A stretch of DNA of 64,000 nt from Nocardia cerradoensis NBRC 101014 (GTDB lineage: Bacteria > Actinomycetota > Actinomycetes > Mycobacteriales > Mycobacteriaceae). The DNA lies in assembly GCF_000308535.1 (NCBI RefSeq), contig NZ_BAFW01000146.1, positions 1 to 64,000 of the forward strand. The letters run 5' to 3'. The position numbers and the translations under genes are program-made. The number at the start of each line of letters is the position of its first letter. Position 1 is the first letter of the stretch. Below, one piece after another: positions 60,667 through 64,000 of the stretch. Under the pieces are notes generated by a model. That model saw nothing but the letters and a program-made list of their open reading frames with translations, was not told the origin of the DNA and made no database searches.

Positions 60667-61437
60667 ATGTGGGATCCCGAGAAGTACCGCAGTTTCGGCG
60701 ACCATCGCTCGCGGCCGTTCTTCGAGCTGGTCGCGCGCATCGACGCGGAGAAACCGCGCCGAGTCGTCGACCTGGGGTGCGGGCCCGGACAGCTCACCGG
60801 CGCGCTGGCCCAGCGATGGCCGGAGGCGCGGATCGACGCGTTCGATTCCTCACCCGAAATGGTCGCGGCGGCACGGGAATCCGGTATCGACGCCGAAGTG
60901 CGCTCCGCCGAGGAGTGGCAGCCCGCCCCCGATACCGACGTCGTGGTGACCAATGCGGTGCTGCAGTGGGTGCCGACACACACCGCGCTGCTGCCGCAGT
61001 GGGTGGCGGCGCTACCGTCCGGGGCGTGGCTGGCGTTGCAGGTGCCGGGCAACTTCGACGCACCCTCCCATGTCGCCATCCGCGAACTCGCCGCGCGCGA
61101 CGAGTGGCGGCCGCGCTTGGAATCGAGCGGCATCCTGCAACCCCGCGACGTCCTCGATCCGAGCGGATACGCGACGCTGCTCACCGCGGCCGGAGGCACG
61201 GTCGACGCCTGGGAAACCACCTATCTGCAGCGGCTGACCGGCACGGATCCGGTCCTCGAATGGGTGAGCGGAACCGCACTGCGGCCGGTCCGAAGCGCAC
61301 TCGACGACGAAGCGTGGGCGGAGTTCACCGCGCAGCTCGCCCCGCTCCTGCGCGCGGCCTATCCCCAGCGCGCGGACGGGACGACCTGGTTGCCGTTCCG
61401 GCGGGTCTTCGCCGTGGCGCACAAATCCGGCGACTGA
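60667..61437 (+). CDS. tam: Trans-aconitate 2-methyltransferase-like enzyme
   Basis: 256 aa from the ATG at 60667 (GGGAGCGG upstream). MWDPEKYRSFGDHRSRPFFELVARI, SAM loop VVDLGCGPGQLTGALAQRWP, VVTNAVLQWVPTH, and LALQVPGNFDAPSH, all characteristic of Tam. It methylates trans-aconitate, a by-product that inhibits aconitase. Stands alone. Confidence 0.9.
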   Translation: MWDPEKYRSFGDHRSRPFFELVARIDAEKPRRVVDLGCGPGQLTGALAQRWPEARIDAFDSSPEMVAAARESGIDAEVRSAEEWQPAPDTDVVVTNAVLQWVPTHTALLPQWVAALPSGAWLALQVPGNFDAPSHVAIRELAARDEWRPRLESSGILQPRDVLDPSGYATLLTAAGGTVDAWETTYLQRLTGTDPVLEWVSGTALRPVRSALDDEAWAEFTAQLAPLLRAAYPQRADGTTWLPFRRVFAVAHKSGD

Positions 61438-61525
61438 CACCGCCGAATGGCCTGTGCCGCAACGCATGCCGCACCGGACGGACAACCCGGGTAGCATCGG
61501 TGCGACGATTCCGAAGGGGGACATC

Positions 61526-61699
61526 ATGTCGTCGAACAGTCACCCGGAGCAGGCCGACGATCCACGTGCCCGGTGGCGCCGCCTGCCCGCCGAACCCGCC
61601 TACTACGTCGAGGAAACCGACGTCGACGGGAGTTCGTCGAGCTACTCGGTGCCCGCCGTCGACCCGGCCCAGGACTTCGTCCGGCTCTACGGCGCCTGA
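61526..61699 (+). CDS. Small hydrophilic protein of unknown function
   Basis: 57 aa from the ATG at 61526, with AAGGGGGA 5 nt upstream. The sequence is SHPEQADDPRARWRRL then AYYVEETDVDG, Ser-rich SSSSYSVPAVDPAQDF and VRLYGA. It is acidic with no membrane segment. The strong ribosome-binding site and codon bias support translation; no family recognised. Confidence 0.55.
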   Translation: MSSNSHPEQADDPRARWRRLPAEPAYYVEETDVDGSSSSYSVPAVDPAQDFVRLYGA

Positions 61700-61701
61700 T
61701 C

Positions 61702-61726
61702 CCGCTACCTGCCGCACCGGACGGCA

Positions 61727-61742
<16 letters not shown>
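61702..61742. terminator. Hairpin between convergent genes
   Basis: A perfect 10-bp stem CCGCTACCTG (61702-61711) with CAGGTAGCGG (61733-61742) and a 21-nt loop. Its right arm lies in the last codons of the HpnE-like gene. Confidence 0.5.
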
Positions 61743-63997
<2,255 letters not shown>

Positions 63998-64000
63998 CCG

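Overview
This window is high-GC DNA with GTG starts, frequent 4-nt gene overlaps and leaderless-looking promoters. It looks chromosomal and comes from a mycolic-acid actinobacterium, most consistent with Nocardia. The support is three antigen-85-like mycolyltransferases, a glucosyl-3-phosphoglycerate synthase, a PapA-like condensation-domain protein, a wax-ester-synthase-type acyltransferase, an HpnE-like amine oxidase, an XRE/DUF397 pair, a DUF574 methyltransferase and an actinobacterial SOS box (TCGAAC-N4-GTTCGA). The genus is inferred; no rRNA, tRNA, CRISPR array or intact insertion sequence was found.

Layout. 1-6.5 kb is envelope biosynthesis: an SGNH/acyltransferase end, a minus-strand operon (PapA-like, GT39-like, GpgS) and mycolyltransferase 1. 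6.5-12.2 kb has an IclR regulator divergent from a secreted beta-propeller protein, a secreted glycine-zipper protein, a BlaI/BlaR-like pair and another secreted protein. 12.2-20.4 kb has a WYL regulator, two hydrolases, an SRPBCC-like gene followed by a wax-synthase gene broken by one in-frame TGA, another SRPBCC protein, a GFA protein, an ArsR-SRPBCC fusion and a DHFR-like reductase. 20.4-24.1 kb has two divergent, closely related mycolyltransferases and an AI-2E family exporter. 24.1-34.3 kb has a PucR regulator, a second DHFR-like protein, Ohr, a flavin monooxygenase, a DUF574 methyltransferase, a Gfo/Idh/MocA oxidoreductase, an MFS pump with a repeat-encoded tail and its TetR, and an SDR lacking the YxxxK pair.

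34.7-41.2 kb is an accessory patch. It holds three small resolvase-like genes (one frameshifted), a lower-GC XRE/DUF397 pair, a free-standing phosphohistidine swivelling domain with a winged-helix protein behind two matched palindromes, small membrane proteins, a MarR/monooxygenase divergon, and two copies of an intergenic repeat of about 77 bp. 41.2-45.5 kb has an F420-type oxidoreductase and an SDR/hydrolase divergon with three copies of one operator; a fourth copy precedes the next TetR gene. It ends with a truncated DUF222 gene behind an intact SOS box.

45.5-60.6 kb is best read as a sulfur-scavenging island. A DszA/NtaA-type monooxygenase is divergent from a run containing a MetY-like sulfhydrylase, a lysophospholipase-like hydrolase and a complete Dpp-type ABC importer. 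After an Eis-like acetyltransferase comes a minus-strand operon (DUF4242 protein, SfnB/DszC-like dehydrogenase, SsuB-, SsuA- and SsuC-like importer). That operon is preceded by a 26-residue HVDLVRVAGAACR leader peptide of the kind seen upstream of actinobacterial sulfur operons, and by a TetR operator. 60.6-64 kb has a Tam-like methyltransferase, a small protein, an HpnE-like oxidoreductase and another methyltransferase.
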